The notes beneath the pieces were generated by a model. It searched no databases and was not told the origin of the DNA. It worked only from the letters and a program-made list of their open reading frames with translations. A DNA stretch of 64,000 nucleotides from Cyanobium sp. E1_MAG_00006 (GTDB lineage Bacteria; Cyanobacteriota; Cyanobacteriia; PCC-6307; Cyanobiaceae), in the NCBI GenBank assembly GCA_027488975.1, contig JAIYAQ010000027.1, positions 1-64,000 on the forward strand. The letters run 5' to 3'. How positions within the stretch are numbered: the first letter of the stretch is position 1; each line of letters begins with the position of its first letter. Below are positions 15,726 through 25,215 of this stretch, piece after piece. Both the position numbers and the translations under genes were made by a program.

Positions 15726-16516
15726 GCGTCGGCCCGGTCGCCGCGGCCCTGCGTGCCAGGCCACGCGGGCCGCAGCCACTGCCCTGGAGGCTGGTCTGGC
15801 AGCCGATCACGGCGAGCACAGAAGCAGATCTGGATCGCCTGCTGGAGCGGGGCCTCCGGCCGCCGTTGGCGGTGATCGCCCGCCGTCAGACCCGCGGTCA
15901 CGGCCAGCAGGGTCGCCGCTGGCTCTCTCCGGCGGGCGGCCTCTGGCTCAGCGCAGCCATGCCCTGGGCTGTGTCGGCGCCGGCCATCGCAGCCCAGGCC
16001 ATCGCGGCGCCGGCCCTGGCGGTGAGCCTCGGTCTGTGCCTGCAGCTGGAGGGGCTTGGGCTGCATCCACGCATCAAGTGGCCCAACGACCTGCTGCTCG
16101 AAGGCCGCAAGCTCGCCGGTGTGCTGCCGCGGCTGCGCTGGCGCGGCAGCACCCTGCTCGGCTGCCGTGTGGGCATCGGGATCAATGGCCTCAACCGGGT
16201 GCCGCCCGGGGCCATCGCCCTGGCTGAAGCCCTCCAGTCGGGCCCTGGGCGCCATCGGCACGTACATGCCCATCGCCCGCACCATCCCCAGGCCCGGCCG
16301 GAGCGCCTGGCGGCCCTGGCGCTGGGGGCGCTCGAGTGGGCGGTGGCGGCTTCGGGCCAGGCGGAACTGGTGCGGCGGCAGGCGGAGCAGCGCCTCTGGA
16401 GGGTCGGCAGCCACTGGCATGCGGGCCGTGCCTGGCAGGTGGATGGCCTGGCGCTCGATGGTGCCCTGCGGCTGCGCTGTGAGGAGACGCTGGTGGAGCT
16501 TCGCCGCGATTTCTAA
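15722..16516 (+). CDS. birA: Biotin--[acetyl-CoA carboxylase] ligase (BirA, catalytic type)
   Basis: 264 residues. The biotin/ATP-binding motif reads TRGHGQQGRRWLSP (family consensus GRGRxGRxW) and the second motif IKWPNDLLLEGRKLAG is present, followed by GIGINGLN. It joins biotin to the biotin carboxyl carrier protein of acetyl-CoA carboxylase. There is no N-terminal helix-turn-helix, so it should not be a repressor like the E. coli enzyme. The GTG start overlaps the previous stop as GTGA. A His/Arg-rich stretch around residues 177-191 (RHRHVHAHRPHHP) sits between catalytic and C-terminal domains and is unusual. Confidence 0.88.
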   Translation: MSVGPVAAALRARPRGPQPLPWRLVWQPITASTEADLDRLLERGLRPPLAVIARRQTRGHGQQGRRWLSPAGGLWLSAAMPWAVSAPAIAAQAIAAPALAVSLGLCLQLEGLGLHPRIKWPNDLLLEGRKLAGVLPRLRWRGSTLLGCRVGIGINGLNRVPPGAIALAEALQSGPGRHRHVHAHRPHHPQARPERLAALALGALEWAVAASGQAELVRRQAEQRLWRVGSHWHAGRAWQVDGLALDGALRLRCEETLVELRRDF

Positions 16517-16552
16517 AGTGCGGCTGTTGTTGCACGCCCGCGGCGGCTCGTC

Positions 16553-17704
16553 GTGTCACGCCTCCCCCTGTTCAGCCTCCTGGCGGCCGCTGTGCCTGTG
16601 CTGGGGGGAGGTCTGGCCTGGGCCCAGCTCCAGACGGAGGGGGCCGCGGACCCGCTGGCGCCACAGCCTGCTCTCCCGACTCCGGCAGCGGGGCCTGCGC
16701 CCGTGTCCCCGGCGCCGCTGCCTCCAGCCCGGCCCGCTAGCGCAGTCGTGCCCTCCGCGCAGGCGCCCCTGCGGCCGGATCCGCAGCAGCTGGGGGCGCC
16801 GCCGCCGCCGCGGCGCTTCGATCAGTCGCTCGATGAGCTGGTGCGTCAGGGGGTGGTCACCCCCTCGGAGCGCAGCCTGATCCGTGGCGGTGCGGCAGGT
16901 GGCCTGGCGCCCCTCGATGTGGGGGCATTCCAGAAGGCTTGCCGTAGCGGCGCCCTCTCCAGCCAGGAGTGCCGTGGTGGTCTGGCGATCCGCTGGGGCC
17001 GTCGCGGCGGGCAGGGCGCCGCCGCTGGGGAGGCTGCTCTGCTCCCCGGTGCGGACGGCGGGCGTCTCGGTGCCGATGGCATGCCGCTGCCGCCGCTCAC
17101 GGTGCCGGTGTCGGCCCTGCTCGCCGGTAATGGCGGCAGCTTCAACCTGGCCAGCGTGTTCCGGGTCACGCCCCGGCCTGCGCCCCTGCTTGGCAACGGC
17201 AACCGACGCCTGCTGCTGCCGATCATCGGCGCGGCGGTGCCCACCAGTGGTTTCGGTTGGCGCCTCCACCCCCTGCTCGGGATCTGGCGCCTGCATGCCG
17301 GCGAGGATCTGGCGGCGCCGGAGGGAACGCCCGTGGTGGCGGCCCTCTCCGGCCGGGTCGTGAGCAGCGGTCTTGCCGGCGGATATGGCCTGGCGGTGGA
17401 GGTGGAGCATCAGCGGCCGCTGCGGCGCACCCTCTATGGCCACCTCTCGGAGCTCTACGTGAAGCCCGGTGAGTGGGTGCGGCAGGGCGAGGTGGTGGGC
17501 CGTGTTGGCAGCACTGGGCTCAGCACCGGCCCCCACCTTCACTTCGAGCTGCGGCAGCCTGCTGATGGGGGCTGGGTGGCGATGGATCCTGGCGATCTGG
17601 ATCCCGGCTCTCAGCTCAAGGGCAGCGATGCGATCGCCCTGCTGATGGGTCAGCTGCTGGCCAGCCTGGAGCGACCAGCCAGCCCTGAACGCCCCAGAGG
17701 CTAG
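16553..17704 (+). CDS. M23-family (LytM) peptidoglycan endopeptidase-like protein
   Basis: 383 residues from a GTG start. The N-terminus (RLPLFSLLAAAVPVLGGGLAWA) is a signal peptide, followed by a Pro/Ala-rich low-complexity linker to about residue 85. The C-terminal M23 domain (about 225-340) has GFGWRLHPLLG, HAGEDLAAP (zinc His and Asp) and GPHLHFEL (the HxH pair), so the zinc ligands look complete. It should act in the periplasm on peptide cross-links or as an amidase activator. Its TAG overlaps the TAG of the convergent ABC ATPase gene in a shared CTAG. Confidence 0.9.
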   Translation: MSRLPLFSLLAAAVPVLGGGLAWAQLQTEGAADPLAPQPALPTPAAGPAPVSPAPLPPARPASAVVPSAQAPLRPDPQQLGAPPPPRRFDQSLDELVRQGVVTPSERSLIRGGAAGGLAPLDVGAFQKACRSGALSSQECRGGLAIRWGRRGGQGAAAGEAALLPGADGGRLGADGMPLPPLTVPVSALLAGNGGSFNLASVFRVTPRPAPLLGNGNRRLLLPIIGAAVPTSGFGWRLHPLLGIWRLHAGEDLAAPEGTPVVAALSGRVVSSGLAGGYGLAVEVEHQRPLRRTLYGHLSELYVKPGEWVRQGEVVGRVGSTGLSTGPHLHFELRQPADGGWVAMDPGDLDPGSQLKGSDAIALLMGQLLASLERPASPERPRG

Positions 17705-18456
17705 AGCTGGGAGCCTGCGCCGCTGTCCACCAGGCGGCCATCGTGGAAGTGCACGATCCGCTCGGCCCGTTCAGCCACGTTGTGTTCATGGGTGACCAGA
17801 AGGATCGTCATGCCCTGGTCGCGGTGCAGTTCATCGAACAGATCCAGCACTTCGCTGGTGGTGCGGGAATCAAGCGCTCCGGTTGGCTCATCCGCCAGCA
17901 GCAGCTTGGGCTGGTTGATGATCGCGCGTGCCACCGCCACCCGCTGCTGCTGGCCACCGGAGAGCTGATTCGGCCGGTTCAGCATGCGGTCTGCCAGGCC
18001 AACACGCTTCAGGGCTGCTTGGGCGCGCTCCTGACGCTCGGCCGGAGAAACCCCGGCGTAGACCATCGGCAGCATCACGTTTTCCAGGGCGGTGAGCTCC
18101 TGCAGCAGGTGGAACTGCTGGAACACAAAGCCCAGCTCCCGGTTGCGCAGATCGGCCAGCTGGTCGTCGCTGAGGTTCTCAACCGCTGTGCCGTTGAGCC
18201 GGTAGCTGCCGCCGCTGGGGCGATCGAGGCAGCCCAGGATGTTCATCGCCGTGCTCTTGCCTGAACCGGAGGTGCCCATCACCGCCAGGTATTCACCCTG
18301 ACGAACGCTCATACAGAGATCGTTAAGGGCACTGACGGCAGCCTCACCGCTGCCATAAACCTTGAACACATGGTCCAGAACTGCCACCTGGGGCGCGGCA
18401 GACCCAAGTGCTGATGGAGCTGCGGACTCTGCTGGTGGGGTCGTAGCGGCGGCCAT
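17701..18456 (-). CDS. ABC transporter ATP-binding protein, MacB/LolD/DevA type
   Basis: 251 residues: Walker A GTSGSGKST, Q-loop FVFQQFHLL, signature LSGGQQQRVAVARAI, Walker B LLLADEPTGALD and switch histidine VTHEHNVAE. The spacing and the DEPTGALD form place it with the MacB/LolD/DevA group, which works with FtsX-like permeases and often an HlyD-type adaptor. No permease is adjacent. An HlyD-like adaptor lies 42 kb away (60556-61761) in this window; whether they work together is unknown. The start codon directly abuts the ndhB stop (18457) with no gap, so it is probably in the ndhB transcript. The first ~25 residues are an Ala/Pro-rich extension. Confidence 0.9.
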   Translation of the reverse strand: MAAATTPPAESAAPSALGSAAPQVAVLDHVFKVYGSGEAAVSALNDLCMSVRQGEYLAVMGTSGSGKSTAMNILGCLDRPSGGSYRLNGTAVENLSDDQLADLRNRELGFVFQQFHLLQELTALENVMLPMVYAGVSPAERQERAQAALKRVGLADRMLNRPNQLSGGQQQRVAVARAIINQPKLLLADEPTGALDSRTTSEVLDLFDELHRDQGMTILLVTHEHNVAERAERIVHFHDGRLVDSGAGSQL

Positions 18457-20007
18457 TCAGCCGACCGGTGCGGTGGTGAGTGTGGCCAGGGCCTTCTGAA
18501 GCATCGGTGTACCGGCCACGGCACCACTGGCCCAGTTGAACAGTGGGTTGGACAGGATGCCGCCGATGGCTGTCACCACCACGCACGACACGAGAGCGGC
18601 ACGCAGCGGCGGCAGACCAGCCACATTCCAGGTGAGTGCGGGATACGACTTCACCACATCGGAAGCCTCATGGGGCTCCTTCACCACCATCATCTTGATC
18701 ACAGAGATGTAGTAGTAGATCGACACCACCGAGGTCAGCAGGCCCACCACCACCAGCAGGTACTGGTGATCGGCCCAGCCGGCGAAGAAGAGGTAGATCT
18801 TGCCGAAGAAGCCGAGCATCGGCGGGATTCCGCCGAGAGAGAGAAGGCAAAGGCTGAGGCCGAGTGTGATCAGAGGATCCTTCTGATAGAGACCGGCATA
18901 GTCGGAGATCCTGTCGCTGCCGGTACGCAGAGAGAAGAGAATGATGCAGGCGAAAGCGCCCAGGTTCATGAACAGGTACGCCGCCATGTACAGCACCATG
19001 GCGGCGTAGCCCTCCTCGGTGCCGCACACCAGGCCGATCATCACGAAGCCGGCCTGACCGATCGAGCTGTAGGCCAGCATCCGCTTCATCGAGGTCTGCG
19101 CCAGGGCAACCACATTGCCCAGCACCATGCTGAGGATCGCCAGCACGGTGAACAGCAGCTTCCACTGGGCCTCAAACGGATCGAAGCAACCCACCAGGAT
19201 GCGCATGGCCAAGGCGAACCCCGCCGCTTTGGAGCCCACCGAGAGGAAGGCCACAACCGGGGTGGGCGATCCCTCGTAGACGTCGGGAGTCCACTGGTGG
19301 AAGGGCACCGCGGCAATCTTGAAGGCCACGGTGGCCAGGACGAATACCAGGGCAAGGGCTGCCACTGGCGCGGTGCTGGTCTGCAGCGCGATCGCCACGG
19401 CATCAAGGTTGGTGCTGCCGCCGGTGAGGCCGTACAGCAGCGATGCTCCGTAGAGGAAGACCGCCGCCGCTGCCGATCCCACCAGCAGGTATTTGAGAGC
19501 GGCTTCGGAGCTGCGCGCGTCGCGCTTCATGTAGCCCGAAAGCAGGTAGCTGGCCACCGAGAGGGTCTCGAGCGACACGAAGATGCTCACCAGGTCGGTG
19601 GAGCCGCACAGCAGCATCGCTCCGAGGGTGGCGGCCAGCAGGATTGCGGTGTATTCGCCGACAGGGGTGCCGGCCTGTTCCACGTAGCGCCAGCTGATCA
19701 GCAGCGACAGCAGGGTGGATGCGGCGACGACCGCCCGGAACGCGATCGCCAGGTTGTCGGCCAGGAAGGAGCCAAGAAACGAGGGCATCAATGGGGCGGT
19801 GTCCCACTGCAGTGCCAGCAGCACCAGCGCCCCACCCAGACCCAGATAGGAGAAGAGCGGCACCCAGCGGCTGGCAGCCTTCTCGCCGGCTAGATCCACT
19901 AGCAGGCAGGCGAGCATCGCCAGCAGCACCGCACCTTCCGGGGCGATGGCGGCCGCGTTCAGCTGCAGCGAAGTGATGGCGCTGACAGCGGAGGCCGGAT
20001 CGTTCAC
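18457..20007 (-). CDS. ndhB: NAD(P)H-quinone oxidoreductase subunit 2 (NdhB)
   Basis: 516 residues, membrane-embedded antiporter-like subunit of the cyanobacterial NDH-1 complex that moves electrons from ferredoxin to plastoquinone and pumps protons. About fourteen hydrophobic segments are visible. Family landmarks include [41 protein letters not shown] and [20 protein letters not shown], which contains the conserved Lys and His of the proton path. I chose the GTG at 20005-20007 ([18 protein letters not shown]) because the usual family start lies here; the frame is open upstream to 20088 but would crowd the divergent topA promoter. The MacB-type ATPase gene follows immediately. Confidence 0.95.
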   Translation of the reverse strand: MNDPASAVSAITSLQLNAAAIAPEGAVLLAMLACLLVDLAGEKAASRWVPLFSYLGLGGALVLLALQWDTAPLMPSFLGSFLADNLAIAFRAVVAASTLLSLLISWRYVEQAGTPVGEYTAILLAATLGAMLLCGSTDLVSIFVSLETLSVASYLLSGYMKRDARSSEAALKYLLVGSAAAAVFLYGASLLYGLTGGSTNLDAVAIALQTSTAPVAALALVFVLATVAFKIAAVPFHQWTPDVYEGSPTPVVAFLSVGSKAAGFALAMRILVGCFDPFEAQWKLLFTVLAILSMVLGNVVALAQTSMKRMLAYSSIGQAGFVMIGLVCGTEEGYAAMVLYMAAYLFMNLGAFACIILFSLRTGSDRISDYAGLYQKDPLITLGLSLCLLSLGGIPPMLGFFGKIYLFFAGWADHQYLLVVVGLLTSVVSIYYYISVIKMMVVKEPHEASDVVKSYPALTWNVAGLPPLRAALVSCVVVTAIGGILSNPLFNWASGAVAGTPMLQKALATLTTAPVG

Positions 20008-20141
20008 AGCTGGCAAGGATGGCCGTTTGGACCGGACTGTAGCCGCGTTGTCGCTGGGGTTTGGTCGTCGCCACACCCGGATCTGCACTCCCAGGCTTGA
20101 CCGCCGGTGCGATAAAGAGGGAAGCGGTTCACCGCCTGCCT

Positions 20142-22874
20142 GTGGCGCACACCCTCGTCATCGTTGAGAGCCCCACCAAGGCCCGCACCATCCGCGGGTT
20201 CCTTCCCAAGGACTTCAAGGTGGAAGCCTCGATGGGGCACGTGCGCGACCTGCCCAACAACGCCAGCGAGATCCCGGCGGCCCACAAGGGCGAGAAGTGG
20301 GCCAACCTCGGCGTGAACACCGCCAACAACTTCGAGCCCCTCTACGTGGTGCCGAAGGACAAGAAGAAGGTGGTGAAGGAGCTCAAGGACGCCCTCAAGG
20401 GAGCCGACCAGTTGCTGCTGGCGACTGACGAAGACCGGGAAGGCGAATCGATCAGCTGGCACCTGCTGCAGCTGCTGAACCCCAAGGTGCCGGTGAAGCG
20501 GATGGTGTTCCACGAGATCACCAAGGAAGCGATCGGCCGCGCCCTGGAGCAGACCAGGGAGCTCGACATGGAGCTCGTGCATGCCCAGGAGACCCGGCGG
20601 ATCCTCGATCGCCTGGTGGGCTACACCCTCTCGCCGCTGCTGTGGAAGAAGGTGGCCTGGGGCCTCTCGGCCGGCCGTGTGCAGTCGGTGGCTGTGCGGC
20701 TGATCGTGCAGCGCGAGCGGGCGCGGCGCGCCTTCCGCAGTGGCAGCTACTGGGATCTCAAGGCCCAGCTCGATCAGGGTGGAGCCTTCGAGGCCAAGCT
20801 CAGCCATCTCAAGGGCGAGCGCATCGCCGGCGGCTCCGATTTCGATGAGGCCACCGGCGGCCTCAAGGCCGGCAGCAAGGTGCGGCTGCTCAGCGAGGCC
20901 GAGGCTCGCCAGTTGCGCGAGGCGGTGTTGGCGGGCTCCTGGCGGGTGGCGGCGGTGGAGGAGAAGCCCACCACCCGCAAGCCGGTGGCTCCCTTCACCA
21001 CCAGCACCCTGCAGCAGGAGGCCAACCGCAAGCTGCGGCTCTCGGCCCGCGAAACGATGCGCACGGCCCAGGGCCTCTACGAGCGCGGCTTCATCACCTA
21101 CATGCGCACCGATTCGGTGCATCTCAGCGACCAGGCGATCAACGCCGCCCGCAGCTGCGTCAGCGCCAAGTACGGCAAGGACTACCTCAGCCCGGCGCCC
21201 CGCCAGTTCTCCACCAAGGCCCGCAACGCTCAGGAGGCTCACGAGGCGATCCGCCCGGCGGGCGAAAGCTTCCGCGATCCCGGCGCCACCGGCCTCGATG
21301 GGCGTGATCTGGCTCTCTATGAGCTGATCTGGAAGCGCACCGTGGCCTCGCAGATGGCCGACGCCCGCCTCACCATGCTCAGCGTGGATCTCGAGGTCGA
21401 CGGCGGCAGCCTCGGCACCGCCTCCTTCCGCTCCAGCGGCAAGCGCATCGATTTCGCCGGCTTCTTCCGCGCCTACGTGGAGGGCTCCGACGACCCTGAC
21501 GCCGCCCTTGAGGGCCAGGAAGTGCTGCTGCCCGACCTCAAGCAGGGCGATAAGCCCGCCTGCAAGGGAGTGGATGCCCTGGGCCACCAGACCCAGCCCC
21601 CCGCCCGCTACAGCGAAGCGGCGCTGGTGAAGATGCTGGAGAAGGAGGGCATCGGACGCCCCTCCACCTACGCCTCGATCATCGGCACGATCGTGGATCG
21701 CGGGTACGCCACCCTCCAGAACAACGCCCTCACTCCCAGTTTCACCGCCTTCGCGGTGACGGCCCTGCTGGAGGAGCACTTCCCCGACCTGGTGGATACG
21801 AGCTTCACCGCCCGGATGGAGAACACCCTCGACGAGATCTCCCACGGTCAGGTGCAATGGCTGCCCTACCTCGAGAGCTTCTTCAAGGGGGAGAAGGGCC
21901 TCGAGAACCAGGTGGCCCAGCGTGAGGGCGACATCGACCCCGGCGCCTCGCGCACCGTGGAGCTGGAGGGGCTGCCCTGCGTGGTGCGCATCGGCCGCTT
22001 CGGGGCCTACCTCGAAACCAAGCGTGTGGCCGACGATGGCACCGAGGAGTTGCTCAAGGCCACCCTGCCGCAGGAGATCACCCCCTCAGACCTGGATGCG
22101 GAGCGGGCCGAGCTGATCCTCAGGCAGAAAGCCGATGGACCCGAGTCACTCGGCGAAGATCCGGAGACCGGCGATCTGGTCTATCTGCTCTTCGGTCAGT
22201 ACGGGCCCTACGTGCAGCGTGGTCAGGTGAGCGACGAGAATCCCAAGCCCAAGCGGGCGTCTCTGCCCAAGGGCGTGAAGCCTGAGGAGTTCAGCCTGGA
22301 GGATGCCCTCGGACTGCTGCGCCTGCCCCGCCAGTTGGGTGAGCATCCGGACGGCGGCAAGGTGGAGGCCGGCCTCGGCCGCTTCGGCCCCTATGTGGTG
22401 CACCACAAGGGCAAGGGGGAGAAGGACTATCGCTCCCTCAAGGCCGAGGACGATGTGCTGATGGTCGGCCTCAGCCGTGCCGTGGAGTTGCTGGCTCAGC
22501 CCAAGAAGGGGCGCGGCGGCCGCACGGCCCTCAAGGATCTCGGCACCCCTGAGGGGGGCGATGAGGCGATCCAGCTGTTCGATGGCCCCTACGGGCTCTA
22601 TGTGAAACAGGGCAAGGTGAATGCCTCCCTGCCGGAGGGCGCCACCGCCGACACGATCACCCTTGAACAGGCGGTGGAGCTGCTGGCGGCCAAGGCGACA
22701 AGCGGCAAGACCAAAGGCCGCAAGCCTGCCGGTACCAAAGCCGCGGTCACCAAGGCTGCGGCCGCCAAGAAACCCGCCGCCAAGCCGGCTGCCGCCCGCA
22801 AGGCTCCCGCCACCACCAAGACCGGCCGCTTGCGGGCCAGTGCCGTGCGGGTGATCAAGGCCGCAGACAGCTGA
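20142..22874 (+). CDS. topA: DNA topoisomerase I
   Basis: 910 residues from GTG ([15 protein letters not shown]). The TOPRIM domain is at the N-terminus ([28 protein letters not shown]). The catalytic tyrosine is Tyr320 in [16 protein letters not shown]. The C-terminal region has repeated modules such as [15 protein letters not shown] and [13 protein letters not shown] in place of cysteine zinc fingers, then a Lys/Ala/Pro-rich basic tail of about 60 residues, as is common in cyanobacteria. It relaxes negative supercoils. The gene is divergent from ndhB across 134 bases and its TGA overlaps the next ATG by one base. Confidence 0.96.
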   Translation: MAHTLVIVESPTKARTIRGFLPKDFKVEASMGHVRDLPNNASEIPAAHKGEKWANLGVNTANNFEPLYVVPKDKKKVVKELKDALKGADQLLLATDEDREGESISWHLLQLLNPKVPVKRMVFHEITKEAIGRALEQTRELDMELVHAQETRRILDRLVGYTLSPLLWKKVAWGLSAGRVQSVAVRLIVQRERARRAFRSGSYWDLKAQLDQGGAFEAKLSHLKGERIAGGSDFDEATGGLKAGSKVRLLSEAEARQLREAVLAGSWRVAAVEEKPTTRKPVAPFTTSTLQQEANRKLRLSARETMRTAQGLYERGFITYMRTDSVHLSDQAINAARSCVSAKYGKDYLSPAPRQFSTKARNAQEAHEAIRPAGESFRDPGATGLDGRDLALYELIWKRTVASQMADARLTMLSVDLEVDGGSLGTASFRSSGKRIDFAGFFRAYVEGSDDPDAALEGQEVLLPDLKQGDKPACKGVDALGHQTQPPARYSEAALVKMLEKEGIGRPSTYASIIGTIVDRGYATLQNNALTPSFTAFAVTALLEEHFPDLVDTSFTARMENTLDEISHGQVQWLPYLESFFKGEKGLENQVAQREGDIDPGASRTVELEGLPCVVRIGRFGAYLETKRVADDGTEELLKATLPQEITPSDLDAERAELILRQKADGPESLGEDPETGDLVYLLFGQYGPYVQRGQVSDENPKPKRASLPKGVKPEEFSLEDALGLLRLPRQLGEHPDGGKVEAGLGRFGPYVVHHKGKGEKDYRSLKAEDDVLMVGLSRAVELLAQPKKGRGGRTALKDLGTPEGGDEAIQLFDGPYGLYVKQGKVNASLPEGATADTITLEQAVELLAAKATSGKTKGRKPAGTKAAVTKAAAAKKPAAKPAAARKAPATTKTGRLRASAVRVIKAADS

Positions 22875-23419
22875 TGGGCAGGTTCCGGCCCCGCCGCCGG
22901 CGCCCACCGCTCCGGCCCTTCTGCCCCTGGGTGGCTCTGCTCACAGCCACGGCCCTGACGGGCTGCAGCGGCACACGCTTCGGCGATCAGCTGGCCCGTA
23001 GCTTCTCCGCGCCGCCGGCAGCGCCGGCCACCCAGGCCTCGAGCGGCACAAGCACCCAGGCGAACAAGCCCGCGCAACAGCCGGCCCGTCCCAGTGGTGG
23101 GGCCACCCCGAGCGGAACGGCTCCAGGCGGCACCGCCAGCCCAGCAGCTCAGGCCACCAAGGCTCCCGTCGCCGGTGCCGGTGCCGCGGCCAGGCCCGTG
23201 CCCCGGCCTCCGGCGCCCCCCAGCGCTCCGGCGCCCTACCGCGTCACAATCCGCCTGCCGGCCGCCGATCCCTCGGCTCCTGCCGAGCAGGTCACCGAAG
23301 TGCTGCGGGCGGCCGGTGTGCCCTTCGAGGTGGAGACAATCGAGCGCATCGGCAGCTCCGCCGGCTCCGCCACCAGTCCTGTGGCGCCGCTGCGCACCCC
23401 GGCTCCGGCACCCCGATGA
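22874..23419 (+). CDS. Proline/alanine-rich lipoprotein-like protein, unknown function
   Basis: 181 residues. A basic start (GRFRPRRRRPP) leads into a hydrophobic segment and a lipobox-like LTGC near residue 35, so it may be a lipoprotein processed by the Lgt/Lsp path; the Arg-rich leader is longer than usual. A Pro/Ala/Thr/Gly linker follows, and a small possibly folded C-terminal part contains PYRVTIRLPAADPSAPAEQV then VPFEVETIERIG. I do not recognise a family. It starts on the last base of the topA stop and overlaps the DUF2232 gene by four bases, so it is part of a tight operon. Confidence 0.7.
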   Translation: MGRFRPRRRRPPLRPFCPWVALLTATALTGCSGTRFGDQLARSFSAPPAAPATQASSGTSTQANKPAQQPARPSGGATPSGTAPGGTASPAAQATKAPVAGAGAAARPVPRPPAPPSAPAPYRVTIRLPAADPSAPAEQVTEVLRAAGVPFEVETIERIGSSAGSATSPVAPLRTPAPAPR

Positions 23420-24054
23420 GCCTCAGCCGCCGTCAGGCCCGCCAGATCACCGACAGCGCCTATCTGGCGGCGGCAACGGCGCTGCTCTGGGTGGGCCTCT
23501 ATTACTTGCCGGTGGGAGGCGCCCTGTTCCGGCTGGCCCTGCCGCTGCCGCTGGCCCTGCTGCAGCTGCGCCACAACGGCCGCTGCGCAGTGGAGGGCGT
23601 TGCTGTGGCCGCTCTGCTGCTGGTGGCGCTGATGGGGCCGATCCGCGGCCCGCTGGTGCTGTTCCCCTACGGCCTGCTGGCCCTGTGGCTGGGCTGGTGC
23701 TGGCGGCGCCGCTGCAGCTGGTGGCTGAGCTGGAGCATCGGCCTGCTGATCGGCAGCGCCGGCTTTCTCGTGCGCGTGGCGGTGCTCTCCGTGCTGCTGG
23801 GCGAGAACCTCTGGGTTCTGATCACAACCGCCGCCGCCCAGGTGCTGGAACGCCTGAGCGGACTGCTGCAACTGGGCGGCGGCCCCGATCTGCTGCAGGT
23901 GCAGCTGATGGCGCTGGCCCTGGTGCTGGTGCAGAACCTGATCTACGTGCTCGCCCTCCACGCCGTTGCCTATTGGATCTTTCCGCGTCTGCAGAGTCCG
24001 ATCAGCGAGCCGCCCGCCCTGCTTCGGCCGCTGTTGGCGCTCGATCCCCTCTGA
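23416..24054 (+). CDS. DUF2232-family integral membrane protein
   Basis: 212 residues with about six to seven hydrophobic helices (LLWVGLYYLPVGGALF, VAVAALLLVALMGPIRG, WSIGLLIGSAGFLVRVAVLS, MALALVLVQNLIYVLALHA). Length, topology and position fit the DUF2232 family, whose members are often annotated as YybS-like and whose function is not established. It overlaps the preceding lipoprotein-like gene by four bases (ATGA) and the next ATG overlaps its TGA, implying coupled translation. Confidence 0.75.
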   Translation: MSLSRRQARQITDSAYLAAATALLWVGLYYLPVGGALFRLALPLPLALLQLRHNGRCAVEGVAVAALLLVALMGPIRGPLVLFPYGLLALWLGWCWRRRCSWWLSWSIGLLIGSAGFLVRVAVLSVLLGENLWVLITTAAAQVLERLSGLLQLGGGPDLLQVQLMALALVLVQNLIYVLALHAVAYWIFPRLQSPISEPPALLRPLLALDPL

Positions 24055-25205
24055 TGCCGGCCTTCACGCCTCCCCGCTGCCTGAGCGGGGAGGCCCAGCA
24101 GGCCGATCGCTGGTGCCGCCGGCTGGCGCCTGTGGTGGCGGACTGTCGCCTGCTCCTGCTGCTCGCTGGCACCGAAACCGCGGCGGTGCCTGGGATCTCG
24201 GCCGCCGGGGCCACGCCTGAATCGCGGCGCCGCACCGCTGCCGCTGATGCCGAACTGCTGCTGCTCGGCCCCTCGCGGCCGCTGCCCCATGCGCTGCCCC
24301 TGCTGCCGGCTGGCGTGAGCCCGGCACTGATCGCCCGGGTGGTGGTGGAGCAGCTGGCGCTGGAGCCCCTGGTGATCGACCTCGGGGTGCCGGTGCCACC
24401 GGCCGTGCCCCATCTCACGCTCGGACACACCCCCGCCCGCTGCCTCAGCAGCGGCTCCGCCATGGCGCCTGAGCGGGTGGCGGAGTTGCTGGCTCTGGGG
24501 GACCGCTGGGGGGAGGCTCTGGCGCGCCAGCGGGCGCCGGTGCTGCTGGCGGAGTGTGTGCCGGGGGGAACCAGCACGGCCCAGGCGGTGCTGCAGGGCC
24601 TGGGGGTTGCGGCTGCCGGGCGGGTCAGCGGCAGCCTGCGCCAGCCCGTTCACGGCCTCAAGGCCGCCTTGGTGGAGCGCGGCCTCACGGCTGCCGGCCT
24701 GGCGGAGCCCGCTCCAGCGGCGGCCGTGCTGGCGGCGGTGGGGGATCCGATGCAGGCTGTGGCGGCAGGGCTGGTGCGGACGGCCGCCGCTGCTGGGCTG
24801 CCGTTGCTGCTGGCAGGTGGCAGCCAGATGGCTGCGGTGCTCGCTCTGGCGCTGGATCTGAGCGCACCGGAGGACCGCCCGCTGCTGCTGGAGCAGGCGG
24901 CGATCGCCACCACGGCCTGGGTGGCCGCCGACGCCGGCAGCGACCTTCAGGGCCTGTTGGCGCTGATTGGCCGCCGCTGGGGTGGCCTGCCCCTGGCTTT
25001 TGCCGCGGCGCTGCGCTTCGGCAGCTGCCGCAGCCCGGAGTTGCAGGCCTACGAGCAGGGTTTCGTCAAGGAGGGGGTGGGGGCCGGGGGGCTGGCCCTG
25101 CTCTGGCAGCTCAGCGGCCGCTCGCCACTGGCCCTGGCCGAAGCCTGTGATCAGGCCTGTGTTGCGCTGCGCCTGGCAGCGACTGCCCCCGAAGGGCCGA
25201 CTTAG
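24054..25205 (+). CDS. CobT-like phosphoribosyltransferase family protein
   Basis: 383 residues. The sequence resembles the cyanobacterial/archaeal branch of nicotinate-nucleotide-dimethylbenzimidazole phosphoribosyltransferase-like proteins (TIGR00303 group): LAECVPGGTSTAQAVLQGLG, VGDPMQAVAAGLV and LLLAGGSQMAAVLALAL are the glycine-rich loops. CobT activates the lower base of cobalamin; picocyanobacteria make pseudocobalamin, so the acceptor base may be adenine rather than dimethylbenzimidazole. The start ATG overlaps the DUF2232 stop. cobM lies 24 kb away in the same window. Family fairly sure; exact substrate not. Confidence 0.8.
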   Translation: MPAFTPPRCLSGEAQQADRWCRRLAPVVADCRLLLLLAGTETAAVPGISAAGATPESRRRTAAADAELLLLGPSRPLPHALPLLPAGVSPALIARVVVEQLALEPLVIDLGVPVPPAVPHLTLGHTPARCLSSGSAMAPERVAELLALGDRWGEALARQRAPVLLAECVPGGTSTAQAVLQGLGVAAAGRVSGSLRQPVHGLKAALVERGLTAAGLAEPAPAAAVLAAVGDPMQAVAAGLVRTAAAAGLPLLLAGGSQMAAVLALALDLSAPEDRPLLLEQAAIATTAWVAADAGSDLQGLLALIGRRWGGLPLAFAAALRFGSCRSPELQAYEQGFVKEGVGAGGLALLWQLSGRSPLALAEACDQACVALRLAATAPEGPT

Positions 25206-25215
25206 GGTCGCGGCC

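Noticed and set aside
15722-16516. Frameshift in birA suggested by the His-rich middle
   Set aside because: The frame is continuous with good motifs before and a normal C-terminal domain after; no alternative frame gives a better family match.
23094-24053. N-terminal extension of the CobT-like frame
   Set aside because: The extension overlaps two well-formed genes in other frames; the ATG at 24054 coupled to the previous stop is the natural start.
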